Of a DNA stretch of 64,000 bases, positions 8,499-17,438 are shown piece by piece. The DNA lies in NCBI RefSeq assembly GCF_042677045.1, contig NZ_JBHTIH010000002.1:372001-436000 (forward strand), in the 5' to 3' direction. Under the pieces are notes generated by a model. The model saw nothing but the letters and a program-made list of their open reading frames with translations. It had not been told where the DNA came from and did not search any database. The DNA comes from Lysobacter_K koreensis. Its GTDB lineage: Bacteria > Pseudomonadota > Gammaproteobacteria > Xanthomonadales > Xanthomonadaceae. The position numbers and the translations under genes were made by a program. Numbering within the stretch: position 1 is the stretch's first letter; the number at the start of each line of letters is the position of its first letter.

Positions 8499-9713
8499 TC
8501 ACATCCCCAGCAGCATCCGGTGCGGGTTCTCGAGCTGGTTCTTGATGTCGACCAGGAACAGCACCGCGTCCTTGCCGTCGATGATGCGGTGGTCGTAGCT
8601 GAGCGCGATGTACATCATCGGCGCGGCGATAACCTGGCCGTTCTCGACGATCGCGCGTTCCTTGATGGCGTGCATGCCCAGGATCGCCGACTGCGGCGGG
8701 TTGACGATCGGCGTCGACATCAGCGAACCGAAGGTGCCGCCGTTGGTGATGGTGAAGGTGCCGCCCTGCAGGTCCTCGAGCGCCAGCTTGCCGTCGCGCG
8801 CTTTCTTGGCGTATTCGCCGATGCCCGACTCGATCTCGGCGAACGACATCCGCTCGACGTTGCGCAGCACCGGCGTGACCAGGCCCTTGTCGGTCGACAC
8901 CGCGATCGAGATGTCGGCGTAGCCGTGGTAGATCACGTCGTTGCCGTCGACCGAGGCATTGACCGCCGGGTGGCGCTGCAGCGCGTTCGCGGCGGCCTTG
9001 GCGAAGAAGCTCATGAAGCCCAGCTTGATGCCGTTGGCCTTCTCGAACGACTCGCCCAGCTCCTTGCGCATGGCCATGACCTTGCCCAGGTTGACCTCGT
9101 TGAACGAGGTCAGCATCGCGATCGAGTTCTTCGACTGCATCAGGCGTTCGGCGATGCGCGCGCGCATGCGGGTCATCGGCACGCGCTCTTCCGGGCGGGC
9201 GCCGCCACCGACGCCGGCGGTCTTGCCGCTGGCGTAGTTGATGATGTCTTCCTTGGTCACCGCACCCCTGCGGCCGGTCCCTTCGACCTGCGCCGGGTCG
9301 ACGCCTTCCTTGCTGGCGGTGAAGCGCGCGCCCGGCGGCAGCTCGGCCGCGGCGGTCTGGGGCTGCGCGCCCTTGGCCTGCACCGGCTGCGCCTCGGCAG
9401 TGGTGGCGGCCACGTTCTTGGCATCGACTGCGGCGGCGGCAGGTGCAGCGGCAGGCGCCGGCGCGGTCGCGGCAGCACCGGCCTCGACGATCGCGAGCAA
9501 CTGCTCGCTGGTCACCGTGGCGCCGACGTCGAACTTGATTTCCTTGAGCACGCCATCGACCGGTGAGGGCACCTCGAGCACGACCTTGTCGGTCTCGAGG
9601 TCGACCAGATTCTCGTCGCGCTTGACCGCATCGCCGACCTTCTTGTGCCAGGTGGCGATGGTGGCGTCGGAGACCGACTCGGGCAGGACCGGGACTTTGA
9701 TTTCGGTGCTCAT
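8499..9713 (-). CDS. sucB: 2-Oxoglutarate dehydrogenase E2, dihydrolipoyl succinyltransferase
   Basis: The 404-residue core enzyme of the 2-oxoglutarate dehydrogenase complex transfers the succinyl group to CoA. The single N-terminal lipoyl domain carries the lipoylation Lys43 (DLETDKVVLEV). An Ala/Pro-rich linker (about 80-125) leads to the E1/E3-binding domain (GTGRRGAVTKEDIINY), and the catalytic domain ends with the acyltransferase motif SYDHRIIDGKDAV with His and Asp. The ATG of MSTEIKVPVLPE is the start; longer open frames upstream belong to the sucA region. It follows sucA by 103 bases with a hairpin in between. Confidence 0.96.
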   Translation of the reverse strand: MSTEIKVPVLPESVSDATIATWHKKVGDAVKRDENLVDLETDKVVLEVPSPVDGVLKEIKFDVGATVTSEQLLAIVEAGAAATAPAPAAAPAAAAVDAKNVAATTAEAQPVQAKGAQPQTAAAELPPGARFTASKEGVDPAQVEGTGRRGAVTKEDIINYASGKTAGVGGGARPEERVPMTRMRARIAERLMQSKNSIAMLTSFNEVNLGKVMAMRKELGESFEKANGIKLGFMSFFAKAAANALQRHPAVNASVDGNDVIYHGYADISIAVSTDKGLVTPVLRNVERMSFAEIESGIGEYAKKARDGKLALEDLQGGTFTITNGGTFGSLMSTPIVNPPQSAILGMHAIKERAIVENGQVIAAPMMYIALSYDHRIIDGKDAVLFLVDIKNQLENPHRMLLGM

Positions 9714-9773
9714 GAAGAAAACGTCCTTAGTGAATTGTCGTTCCGAACCAATGGAAATCGGATTTCGTGGTGC

Positions 9774-9811
9774 GTGCCGCAGGTCCCGCGCGTGGCGCGG
9801 GACGAGCGGCA
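9774..9811 (-). other. Intercistronic hairpin between sucA and sucB
   Basis: A perfect 9-bp inverted repeat (GTCCCGCGC at 9783-9791 with 9795-9803, loop GTG) is flanked by a second matching pair (TGCCGC with GCGGCA). There is no T-run, so it looks like an mRNA-stabilising or processing hairpin rather than a terminator. Confidence 0.5.
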
Positions 9812-9816
9812 GGGGA

Positions 9817-12669
9817 TTACTCGGGGCAGCTCTCGCCACGCAGCGGGTTGACCATCGCGTCGGCGACCAGTTGCGCCTGCTCGGCGACGTGGTCGGCGAA
9901 GTGGCCGGCCGCGGGAGACGGCGAACGCGCGCGGCCGGCGTAATGCAGCGACTGCTTGGGCTGCAGGCACGCCGCCAGGTGGTGGCGGATCTGGTACCAC
10001 GCGCCCTGGTTCTGCGGCTCTTCCTGGCACCAGACCACGTCGGTGGCGGCGCCGAAGCGCTTGATCTCGGCGGCCAGCTCGGTGCGCGGGAACGGATACA
10101 GTTGCTCGACGCGGACGATGGCGACATCGTCGATGCCGCGCTTCTGCGCGTCCTCGAGCAGGTCGTAGTAGACCTTGCCGCCACAGACCACGACGCGCTT
10201 GACCTTCTTGGCGCCGGCGGCGCCGCTACCGACGTTGCTGGCCGGGATCAGTTCCTGGAACTTGCCACCGGACAACTCGTCGAGCGACGACACCGCCAGC
10301 TTGTGGCGCAGCAGCGACTTGGGCGTCATCACCACCAGCGGCTTGCGGGTGGCCATCAGCATCTGCCGGCGGATCATGTGGTACGCCTGCGCCGGCGTGG
10401 TCGGGGTGCAGACCATCATGTTGTCGAGCGCGCACAGCTGCAGGAAGCGCTCCAGGCGCGCGGAGCTGTGCTCCGGGCCTTGCCCCTCGTAGCCGTGCGG
10501 CAGGAACAGCGCCAGGCCGCACAGGCGGCCCCACTTGGCCTCGCCCGACGACAGGAACTGGTCGATCACCACCTGCGCGCCGTTGGCGAAGTCGCCGAAC
10601 TGCGCTTCCCAGATGTCGAGCGTCATCGGGTCTGCGGTCGAATAGCCGTACTCGAACGCCATCACCGCTTCCTCGCTGAGCAGCGAGTCGATGATCGCGA
10701 CGTCGGCCGGGTTCTTCACCAGCTGGCGCAGCGGCAGGTAGTAGGCGTCGGTCGCCTGCTCGTGCAGGATCGCGTGGCGGTGGAAGAACGTGCCGCGGCC
10801 GCAGTCCTGGCCGACCAGGCGCAGCTTGAAGCCCTCGTCCAGCAGCGTCGCGTAGGCGAGGTTCTCGGCGAAGCCCCAGTCGCCGGGCTGCTCGCCGGCC
10901 GCCATCTTGCGGCGGTCGTCGTAGATCTTGGCGACGCGGGCGTGCAGCTTGACATCGGCCGGGATCGCGTTGATCGCGCTGGCCAGCGCGTCGAGCTTCT
11001 TGCGATCGAAGCGGGTGTCAACCGGATCGGTGGCCTTGCCCGACAGCCACTTCGACCAGTCGATGGTGAACTCGTCGGGTTCGACGTCGACCAGCTCGGT
11101 GGTGACCGCGCCGGCATCGAGCTTGTCGCGGTACGTGTCGACCAGCGCCTGCGCGTCCTCGGCCTTGAGCGTGCCTTCAGCGATGAGCTTGTCGGCGTAC
11201 AGCTCGCGCGGGGTCTTGTGCTTGCGGATCACCTGGTACATCAGCGGCTGGGTCGCGGCCGGCTCGTCGGCTTCGTTGTGGCCGTTGCGGCGGTAGCAGA
11301 CCAGGTCGATGACCACGTCCTTGCCGAAGCGGTTGCGGAAATCCAGCGCCAGCTCGGCGCAGAACACCACCGCCTCGGGGTCGTCGCCGTTCACGTGCAG
11401 CACCGGCGCGCCGACCATCTTGGCCACGTCGGTGCAGTACAACGTCGAGCGCGCGTCCTGGCGTTCGCTGGTGGTGAAACCGACCTGGTTGTTGATGACG
11501 ATGTGGAGCGTGCCGCCGACCGCGAACCCGCGCGCCTGCGACATCTGCAGCAATTCCATGCCCACGCCCTGGCCGGCGAACGCGGCGTCGCCGTGCAGCA
11601 GCACCGGCAACACCTGCGCGCGCCCGGCTTCGCCGCGGCGGGTCTGGCGCGAACGCACGCTGCCGGCGACCACCGGGTTGACGATTTCCAGGTGCGACGG
11701 GTTGAACGCTAGCGCCAGGTGCACCGGGCCACCGGGCGTGGCCACGTCGGCGCTGAAGCCCATGTGGTACTTGACGTCGCCGGTGTGCGCCAGCTCGTTG
11801 TGGGCGTGGTCGAACTTGCCCTCGAACTCGTCGAACAGGTGCCGCGGCGGCTTGCCGAGGGTGTTGACCAGCACGTTGAGGCGGCCGCGGTGGGCCATGC
11901 CGATCACCACGTCCTGCACGCCCTGTTCGCCGGCACGGCGGATGGTGGTGTCCATCAGCGGGATCAGCGCGTCGCCGCCTTCGAGCGAGAAGCGCTTCTG
12001 GCCGACGTACTTGGTGCCCAGGTAGCGCTCCAGGCCGTCGGCCGCAGTCAGGCGTTCGAGAATGCGGCGCTTGTCGTCGGCATTGCGGCCGTACTGGTTG
12101 CCGGCAGTCTCCAGCCGATCCTGCATCCAGCGCCGCTGTTCGACGTCGGCGATGTGCATGAACTCGGCGCCGATCGGGCCGGTGTAGGTCGCCTTGAGCA
12201 GGGCGAGCAGGTCGCCGAGCTTCATGCGCTCTTTGCCTGCCACGCCGCCGGTGCTGAATTCGACGTTGAGGTCGCTCTCGGACAGGCGATGGAAGCCCAG
12301 CGCCAGGTCCGGCGCCTCGGGCTTCTCGAGCAGGCCCAGCGGATCGAGGTTGGCCGCCAGGTGGCCGCGCGAGCGGTAGGCGGTGATCAACTTGCCGACC
12401 CCGCGTTCGCGGTCGTCGCCAGCGCCGGTGCCGGCGGCCGTCGCGACCACGCCGCGTGCGGCGGCCTTGCCGGCCGCGGCGATCGCGTCGATCACGGCCG
12501 AATGCGGCACGTCACCGGCCTCACGGCCCTTGAAGCCGTCGAAATAGGCTTTCCATTTGGGCGACACGCTGTCGGGGGAGACCAAGTACTGCTCGTACAG
12601 GTCTTCGATGTAGGCGGCGTTGGCGCCGAGCTGGGAGGACTGCGAGAACTGCTTCAGAAGACTGTCCAC
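9817..12669 (-). CDS. sucA: 2-Oxoglutarate dehydrogenase E1
   Basis: The thiamine-diphosphate enzyme of 950 residues decarboxylates 2-oxoglutarate and succinylates the lipoyl group of SucB, the committed TCA-cycle step. The start MDSLLKQFSQSSQL and the early motif YIEDLYEQYL are the usual N terminus that docks to the complex. Further marks are GMAHRGRLNVLVN (active-site His), LHGDAAFAGQGV (ThDP/Mg binding), SERQDARSTLYCTDVAKM and the C-terminal EEPQNQGAWYQIR. Length and order match the family. It is the first gene of the cluster, with a TATAAT -10 about 85 bases upstream. Confidence 0.97.
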   Translation of the reverse strand: MDSLLKQFSQSSQLGANAAYIEDLYEQYLVSPDSVSPKWKAYFDGFKGREAGDVPHSAVIDAIAAAGKAAARGVVATAAGTGAGDDRERGVGKLITAYRSRGHLAANLDPLGLLEKPEAPDLALGFHRLSESDLNVEFSTGGVAGKERMKLGDLLALLKATYTGPIGAEFMHIADVEQRRWMQDRLETAGNQYGRNADDKRRILERLTAADGLERYLGTKYVGQKRFSLEGGDALIPLMDTTIRRAGEQGVQDVVIGMAHRGRLNVLVNTLGKPPRHLFDEFEGKFDHAHNELAHTGDVKYHMGFSADVATPGGPVHLALAFNPSHLEIVNPVVAGSVRSRQTRRGEAGRAQVLPVLLHGDAAFAGQGVGMELLQMSQARGFAVGGTLHIVINNQVGFTTSERQDARSTLYCTDVAKMVGAPVLHVNGDDPEAVVFCAELALDFRNRFGKDVVIDLVCYRRNGHNEADEPAATQPLMYQVIRKHKTPRELYADKLIAEGTLKAEDAQALVDTYRDKLDAGAVTTELVDVEPDEFTIDWSKWLSGKATDPVDTRFDRKKLDALASAINAIPADVKLHARVAKIYDDRRKMAAGEQPGDWGFAENLAYATLLDEGFKLRLVGQDCGRGTFFHRHAILHEQATDAYYLPLRQLVKNPADVAIIDSLLSEEAVMAFEYGYSTADPMTLDIWEAQFGDFANGAQVVIDQFLSSGEAKWGRLCGLALFLPHGYEGQGPEHSSARLERFLQLCALDNMMVCTPTTPAQAYHMIRRQMLMATRKPLVVMTPKSLLRHKLAVSSLDELSGGKFQELIPASNVGSGAAGAKKVKRVVVCGGKVYYDLLEDAQKRGIDDVAIVRVEQLYPFPRTELAAEIKRFGAATDVVWCQEEPQNQGAWYQIRHHLAACLQPKQSLHYAGRARSPSPAAGHFADHVAEQAQLVADAMVNPLRGESCPE

Positions 12670-12752
12670 GATGGCGATCGGGAAACTCTTGGAGGAAGGC
12701 GGGGAGGCCCGGAATCGACGCGCAGGCGGCTATTCAGGCGACAAGAACCGGA

Positions 12753-12758
12753 ATTATA
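12753..12758 (-). promoter_or_regulatory. Candidate -10 box for sucA
   Basis: The minus strand reads TATAAT, a perfect -10 hexamer in otherwise GC-rich DNA, about 85 bases before the sucA start. No good -35 is visible at the right distance, which suggests an activator-dependent promoter or a long leader. Confidence 0.45.
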
Positions 12759-12812
12759 GCGGGTGCCTTCGGCCCAGCGGGGTGTTGGGACCGCGAAACC
12801 GTGGGCAGATGT

Positions 12813-13718
12813 TCACAAGCCCAGTGCGCGGTACTCGCTGCAGGCGCGCGACCGCTCCCAGACCGGCTCGAAGGTGGCCCGCAGTTGCCGCGCGCGTGCG
12901 TCGTCGCCCAGCCGCACCTCGCCGTCAAAGCGGTGGCCCAGCGGACGGAAGTACCAGCCGCCAGCGTCGTTGGCCGCGAACGCCGACGGATACGCGCGGT
13001 CGCCGGGCTCCTCGACCGCACGGAACGCGAACGCGCTGGGCAGTCGCTGGGCCAGGTTGAGCAGCGGCGCCAGCGCGCGTTGCGGGGCGCCGGCGTCCTG
13101 CAACAGCACCCGCACCTCGCCACCGTGAGTCGCCAGGCGGCGCAACGCGGCCAGCACCTCGGGGGCGTCGAGCAGGCCGGGGTCGAGTTCGCGGCTGTAC
13201 AGGTACAACGAACGGCGCGTCCCCGCGATCATCGCCAGCATGGCCGCCAGGGCCGCGGCGCGGGTTTCCACGACGTTGGGCTTGTCGAGCACGCTGCGCA
13301 TCGACTGGTGGTCTAGGCCAGCTTCGGAAAAGCGCTCACCGTAGGGCAGGAACCCGCGGCGGGCGTAGAAGCCGATCGCCGACACCTGCGCGTGCAGCGC
13401 CAGTTCGCGCCAGCCCAGCTGCCGGGCCTGTTCGATCAGCGCCAGCAGCAGTGCGTCGCCGACGCCTTTGCCGCGCCAATCGGCGAGCACCGCCATGCGG
13501 CCGACGCGGTGGTCGGGCGTCAGGCGCCCGGTGCCGATCGGCTGGCCGGCGGCATCGCGGGCGATCACGTGGTGGCACACCGGGTCGAGTGCATCGCGTT
13601 CCAGCTCCAGCGGCACGCCCTGTTCGAGCACGAACACCGCGTCGCGTACGGCGCGCAACTCCGCCCTGCCGATCTCATACGCGACGGGTTCGACGCGGAA
13701 CGCGGGTGTTGGGCTCAT
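12813..13718 (-). CDS. GNAT N-acetyltransferase fused to a second conserved domain
   Basis: A two-domain protein of 301 residues. Residues about 1-150 form an ElaA-like GNAT acetyltransferase with the acetyl-CoA loop RMAVLADWRGKGVGDALL and the later ALHAQVSAIGFYARRGF. Residues about 160-301 are a separate domain starting ETRAAALAAMLAMIAG and containing RSLYLYSRELDPGLLDA and GEVRVLLQD, reminiscent of phospholipase-D-like folds but without HKD motifs, so probably a non-catalytic relative. The substrate is unknown. The ATG overlaps the stop of the ribosomal oxygenase gene by four bases, so the pair is translationally coupled at the end of the purB operon. Confidence 0.8.
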   Translation of the reverse strand: MSPTPAFRVEPVAYEIGRAELRAVRDAVFVLEQGVPLELERDALDPVCHHVIARDAAGQPIGTGRLTPDHRVGRMAVLADWRGKGVGDALLLALIEQARQLGWRELALHAQVSAIGFYARRGFLPYGERFSEAGLDHQSMRSVLDKPNVVETRAAALAAMLAMIAGTRRSLYLYSRELDPGLLDAPEVLAALRRLATHGGEVRVLLQDAGAPQRALAPLLNLAQRLPSAFAFRAVEEPGDRAYPSAFAANDAGGWYFRPLGHRFDGEVRLGDDARARQLRATFEPVWERSRACSEYRALGL

Positions 13719-15046
13719 TCCTCTTCTCCGTCGTCGAGCTGCAGGCGGTAGTGGCCGGCCCCGAGCAGCTCGAACACGCGGTCGCGGCCGACCTCGGACA
13801 GGCTGGCATAGCCAGGACCGTCGAGCATGGAGGCATTCGCGATGCGTTGGGCGTCGCGCACGGGCAGGGCGTAGTCCTGTCCGCTGACGTACAGCCGCGC
13901 GCCGCGCGACTTGCCCTGCGACCGGCGCCAGGCCATGCGCGACCACGGGTGCCGCCACAGCGTGCCGCCGTGTTGCAGGTCCCATTCGATCTCGATGCGC
14001 GAACGCTCGTCGCCGCTGGGCATCACCTCGCCGGCGGCACGGTAGATGGTGATGAAGCGCCCGAACCAGTCACCGAGGCGGTCCGGATCGTTCATGCGCA
14101 GCACGTTCAGCGCCTCGACCACGCGGTTCATCGCGTCGGCGTCGATTTCACCGGCGTCGCGCGCCGGCGCCAGGTCGGGGTCGCGGTAACGCAGGGCTTC
14201 ATCGGCATCAGCGGACAGGGTGTCGACGAAGTCGCCGAGCAGTTCCGCGGCCGACGGCGCGCGCATCCCGATCGAGAACGTTAGGCAGGCATCCTCGGCG
14301 ACGCCATGGTGCGGCACGCCCGGCGGCAGGTAGAGCATGTCGCCCGGGCCGAGCACCCAGTCGTGGCTAGGATGGAACTCGCGCAGTAGCTTGAGTTCGA
14401 CGTCGTCGCGGAACTCCAGCGGCGGGTTGGGTGCGGCATCGACCTGCCAGCGCCGGTGGCCCTGCGCCTGCAGCAGGAACACGTCGTACTGGTCGACATG
14501 CGCGCCGACCGAGCCGCCCGGCGCGGCAAACGACACCATGACGTCGTCGATGCGCCAGCGCGGCAGGAATGCGAACGCCTCCAGCAGCACCGCGATGTCC
14601 GCGTCCCATTTGTCGACGTCCTGCACCAGCAGCGTCCAGTCCTGATGCGGCATGCCCGGGAACATCGCCTCCTCGAACGGGCCGTGCTGCAGCAGCCAGC
14701 GGTCGCGGCCTTCGGGCGTGCTCGCGCGTTCCAGGGTGACCAGGCGCGACAGCGCGGCTTCCTCGCAGGCCAGGCCGGCGAGGTCCTCCGGCTCGATCGG
14801 CGAGACGAAGCCCGGGAACGCGTTGCGGATCAGCAGCGGCTTCTTCTGCCAGTAGTCGCGCAGGAACTCGGCGGCGGGCATCCCCAGTGGTGGCAGCGCG
14901 GCGGCGTCGATCTCGATCGGCGGAGCGGCGGCCGTGCCGCGTTTCGCTCTTGTAGGTCCGGGCCTGCCCGGACTGCCTTTGCCCGTCTCGTGCTGGCGCG
15001 GGTTCCGCGCAGGCTTGGAGCTACGGGTGGGTTTTTTGGAAGTCAT
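13715..15046 (-). CDS. roxA: JmjC-type ribosomal oxygenase (YcfD/RoxA family)
   Basis: A Fe(II)/2-oxoglutarate dioxygenase of 443 residues. YcfD/RoxA hydroxylates an arginine of ribosomal protein L16 (uL16). The iron ligands are visible as His183 and Asp185 (GAHVDQYD) and His246 (PPGVPHHGV). Upstream is the YWQKKPLLIRNAFPGF entry motif of cupin JmjC enzymes. The N terminus has a basic, Lys/Arg/Pro-rich extension of about 50 residues not present in the E. coli enzyme, perhaps for rRNA contact (inference). The ATG of MTSKKPTRSS was chosen; it overlaps the VOC gene upstream by four bases. Confidence 0.88.
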   Translation of the reverse strand: MTSKKPTRSSKPARNPRQHETGKGSPGRPGPTRAKRGTAAAPPIEIDAAALPPLGMPAAEFLRDYWQKKPLLIRNAFPGFVSPIEPEDLAGLACEEAALSRLVTLERASTPEGRDRWLLQHGPFEEAMFPGMPHQDWTLLVQDVDKWDADIAVLLEAFAFLPRWRIDDVMVSFAAPGGSVGAHVDQYDVFLLQAQGHRRWQVDAAPNPPLEFRDDVELKLLREFHPSHDWVLGPGDMLYLPPGVPHHGVAEDACLTFSIGMRAPSAAELLGDFVDTLSADADEALRYRDPDLAPARDAGEIDADAMNRVVEALNVLRMNDPDRLGDWFGRFITIYRAAGEVMPSGDERSRIEIEWDLQHGGTLWRHPWSRMAWRRSQGKSRGARLYVSGQDYALPVRDAQRIANASMLDGPGYASLSEVGRDRVFELLGAGHYRLQLDDGEEE

Positions 15047-15444
15047 GGTGTGGCGATCTCGTCGTAGCCGCGTCCGAGGAATTGCAGCAGGCACCAGCCG
15101 TGGCCGAACGGGTCGGCGAGCTGCACGATCCGGCCCCAGGCCCGGGTGCGGACCTCGCCTTCCGCGACCGCGCCGGCGGCCTGCGCCCTGTCCAGCGCGA
15201 GCTGGAGGTCATCGACCACCAGATCGCAATGGACCGGGGTCCAATGCCGGCCATAGTCGCGCCGCGATTGCGCCGCGCCGATGCTGCCCGGCGGATTCTG
15301 CAGCAGGTAGATGGGAGTGCCGGCACCGAGCAGTTCGATGAATGCATTGTCGAAACGGCGGCCGACGGTCAAACCGAAGGCGGCCGTGTAGAACGCCTCG
15401 GCCGAGGCGATGTCCGCGACGTCGATGTTGACCAGCAGTTGCAT
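15043..15444 (-). CDS. VOC-family protein (glyoxalase/dioxygenase fold)
   Basis: A small vicinal-oxygen-chelate protein of 133 residues with the paired beta-alpha-beta-beta-beta modules: VNIDVADIASAEAFYTAAFG in the first half and VDDLQLALDRAQAAG...VQLADPFGHGWCLLQF in the second. Members include glyoxalase I, fosfomycin and bleomycin resistance proteins and many of unknown substrate. No complete metal-ligand set can be assigned with confidence. It lies between a second VOC gene (17 bases upstream) and the ribosomal oxygenase gene (4-base overlap). Confidence 0.82.
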   Translation of the reverse strand: MQLLVNIDVADIASAEAFYTAAFGLTVGRRFDNAFIELLGAGTPIYLLQNPPGSIGAAQSRRDYGRHWTPVHCDLVVDDLQLALDRAQAAGAVAEGEVRTRAWGRIVQLADPFGHGWCLLQFLGRGYDEIATP

Positions 15445-15461
15445 CGGCTACTCCGCGGCGG

Positions 15462-15842
15462 TCAGGAACCAATGCGCCAAGGCGGGTTCTTGCGGTTCTC
15501 GCCAGCGTGAAACAGGCAAAGCACGTTGCCGGCCGGGTCCTTCAGGCGCGCCTCGCGCCACAGCCAGCGTTCGTCGGTCGGCAGGCGATCGAACTCGATT
15601 CCCTGCGACTGCAGCGCGGTTACGCGCGCATCGAGGTCATCGCACTCGAAGTACACGACCACGCCGGAGTCGGGCGATAGCGTGTCGACCAGATGCACGG
15701 AGAAGGTCGCCTCGCCGTCGGGGCATTCGAAGCGGGCGTAGCGCGGCGGTGAATCGACGAGCTGCTTGAACCCCATGTCGCGGTAGAACGCGACGGACGC
15801 GCCGACGTCGACGGCCGGCAAGGTGACCTGGTTGAGGTTCAT
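15462..15842 (-). CDS. VOC-family protein
   Basis: A second small VOC protein of 126 residues: VTLPAVDVGASVAFYRDMGF opens the fold and WREARLKDPAGNVLCLFHAG closes it, with an internal VVYFECDDLDARVTAL helix. The pattern DPAGNxL is typical of glyoxalase/bleomycin-resistance superfamily members. The substrate is unknown. It starts five bases after the purB stop, so it is certainly in the purB transcript. It is clearly different in sequence from its VOC neighbour, so this is not a recent tandem duplication. Confidence 0.82.
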   Translation of the reverse strand: MNLNQVTLPAVDVGASVAFYRDMGFKQLVDSPPRYARFECPDGEATFSVHLVDTLSPDSGVVVYFECDDLDARVTALQSQGIEFDRLPTDERWLWREARLKDPAGNVLCLFHAGENRKNPPWRIGS

Positions 15843-15847
15843 GCGCC

Positions 15848-17224
15848 TCAGATCTCCTTGGCAAGCTGCTCCGCCAGGCCGCTGTAGCTGCCCGGCGTCA
15901 TGTCGAGCAACCGCTGCCTGGCATCGGCGGGCAGCTCGAGCGCGGCGATGAACTCGCGCATCGACTGCTCGTTGATGCCGTGCCCGCGGGTCAGGGCCTT
16001 GAGCTGCTCATAGGGATTGGGCAGGCCGTGGCGGCGCATCACGGTCTGCACCGCCTCGGCCAGTACTTCCCACGACGCGTCGAGGTCGGCGGCCAGGCGG
16101 TCCGGATTCGCGGTCAGCTTGTTCAGCCCGCGCAGCAGTGCGTCGTAACCGATCAGCGCGTGGCCGAACGCGGTGCCTAGCGCGCGCAGCACGGTCGAGT
16201 CGGTCAGGTCGCGCTGCCAGCGGCTGATCGGCAGCTTGGCGGCGAAGTGCTCGAACAAGGCATTGGCGATGCCGAAGTTGCCCTCGGCGTTCTCGAAGTC
16301 GATCGGGTTGACCTTGTGCGGCATGGTCGAGCTGCCGACTTCGCCGGCCTTGACCGCCTGCTTGAAATAGCCCAGCGAAATGTAGCCCCAGATGTCGCGG
16401 CACAGGTCGATCGCGATGGTGTCGATGCGCTTGTGCGCGTCGCACAGCTCGGCGATGCCGTCGTGCGGTTCGATCTGGGTGGTGTAGGGCTGCCAGTCCA
16501 GGTCCAGCGATTCGACGAAGCGGCGCGAGAATGCGGTCCAGTCGATATCGGGGTAGGCGGCGACGTGGGCGTTGTAGTTGCCGACCGCGCCGTTGATCTT
16601 GCCCGGCATCGGCAGGCCGGCGAGCACCTCGCCCTGGCGCTGCAGGCGCGCGACGACGTTGGCCAGTTCCTTGCCCACGGTCGTCGGCGACGCGGTCTGG
16701 CCGTGCGTGCGCGACAGCATCGGCAGGCCGGCGTGTTCATGCGCCATCGCGCGCAGCTTCTGGATCAGCTCGTCGAGCTTCGGCAGCAGCACGGTGTTGC
16801 GCGCCTGGTTGAGCATCAGCGCGTAGCTGAGGTTGTTGATGTCCTCGGAGGTGCAGGCGAAATGCACGAACTCCAGCGCCGGGCCCAGCTCGGTATCGTC
16901 CTTCAGACGTTCCTTGATCAGGTACTCGACCGCCTTGACGTCGTGGTTGGTGGTGCGCTCGATCTCCTTGACCCGCGCGGCGTCGGCGACCGACAGCTCG
17001 TCGGCGAGCGCCCGCAGGCGGGCCACGGCCGCGGCGGAGAACGGCTTCAGTTCGGCGATGCCCGGCTCGGCGGCCAGCGCCAGCAGCCACTCGACCTCGA
17101 CCTTGACGCGCGCCTTGATCAGGCCGAACTCGGAGAAGATCGGCCGCAGCGGGTCGACCTTGCCGGCATAGCGGCCATCGAGCGGGGACAGGGCGAGCAG
17201 CTGGGATTCGACGGTGGCGGACAT
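15848..17224 (-). CDS. purB: Adenylosuccinate lyase
   Basis: A fumarase/aspartase-superfamily enzyme of 458 residues that acts twice in purine synthesis, releasing fumarate from SAICAR and from adenylosuccinate. The superfamily signature is SSTMPHKVNPIDFENAEG; earlier motifs are ERTTNHDVKAVEYLI and LSRTHGQTASPTTVG (catalytic His). Start and length match the E. coli-type PurB (MSATVESQLLALSPLDGRY). It leads an operon with two VOC genes, the ribosomal oxygenase and the GNAT gene, and is divergent from fumC. Confidence 0.96.
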   Translation of the reverse strand: MSATVESQLLALSPLDGRYAGKVDPLRPIFSEFGLIKARVKVEVEWLLALAAEPGIAELKPFSAAAVARLRALADELSVADAARVKEIERTTNHDVKAVEYLIKERLKDDTELGPALEFVHFACTSEDINNLSYALMLNQARNTVLLPKLDELIQKLRAMAHEHAGLPMLSRTHGQTASPTTVGKELANVVARLQRQGEVLAGLPMPGKINGAVGNYNAHVAAYPDIDWTAFSRRFVESLDLDWQPYTTQIEPHDGIAELCDAHKRIDTIAIDLCRDIWGYISLGYFKQAVKAGEVGSSTMPHKVNPIDFENAEGNFGIANALFEHFAAKLPISRWQRDLTDSTVLRALGTAFGHALIGYDALLRGLNKLTANPDRLAADLDASWEVLAEAVQTVMRRHGLPNPYEQLKALTRGHGINEQSMREFIAALELPADARQRLLDMTPGSYSGLAEQLAKEI

Positions 17225-17350
17225 GGCACGCGCGGTTCGGAAACAGGCCGGCAATTCTACAGGCCGGGGCGTTGCCCAGCCCGGCCACCGGAATTCAACG
17301 GCCGCGGGCTTATGCTCGCCACTGGCGTGAAAGCTAGGGTGTCGCGGCAC

Positions 17351-17420
17351 GTAGGGCGGTCTCAACCCGCCGGTCGCGCGCAGCGGCTGTTGCACAACGG
17401 TGGGTTGAAACCCGCCCTAC
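17351..17420. repeat. REP-like GTAG palindrome upstream of fumC
   Basis: The left arm starts GTAGGGCGGTCTCAACCCGC at 17351 and the right arm ends ACCCGCCCTAC at 17420, with a loop of about 30 bases. It has the same GTAG-headed architecture as the elements at 2252 and 18912. It ends 18 bases before the fumC ATG, so it lies in the fumC leader. Confidence 0.8.
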
Positions 17421-17438
17421 GTGGTCAAGGAGACGACG

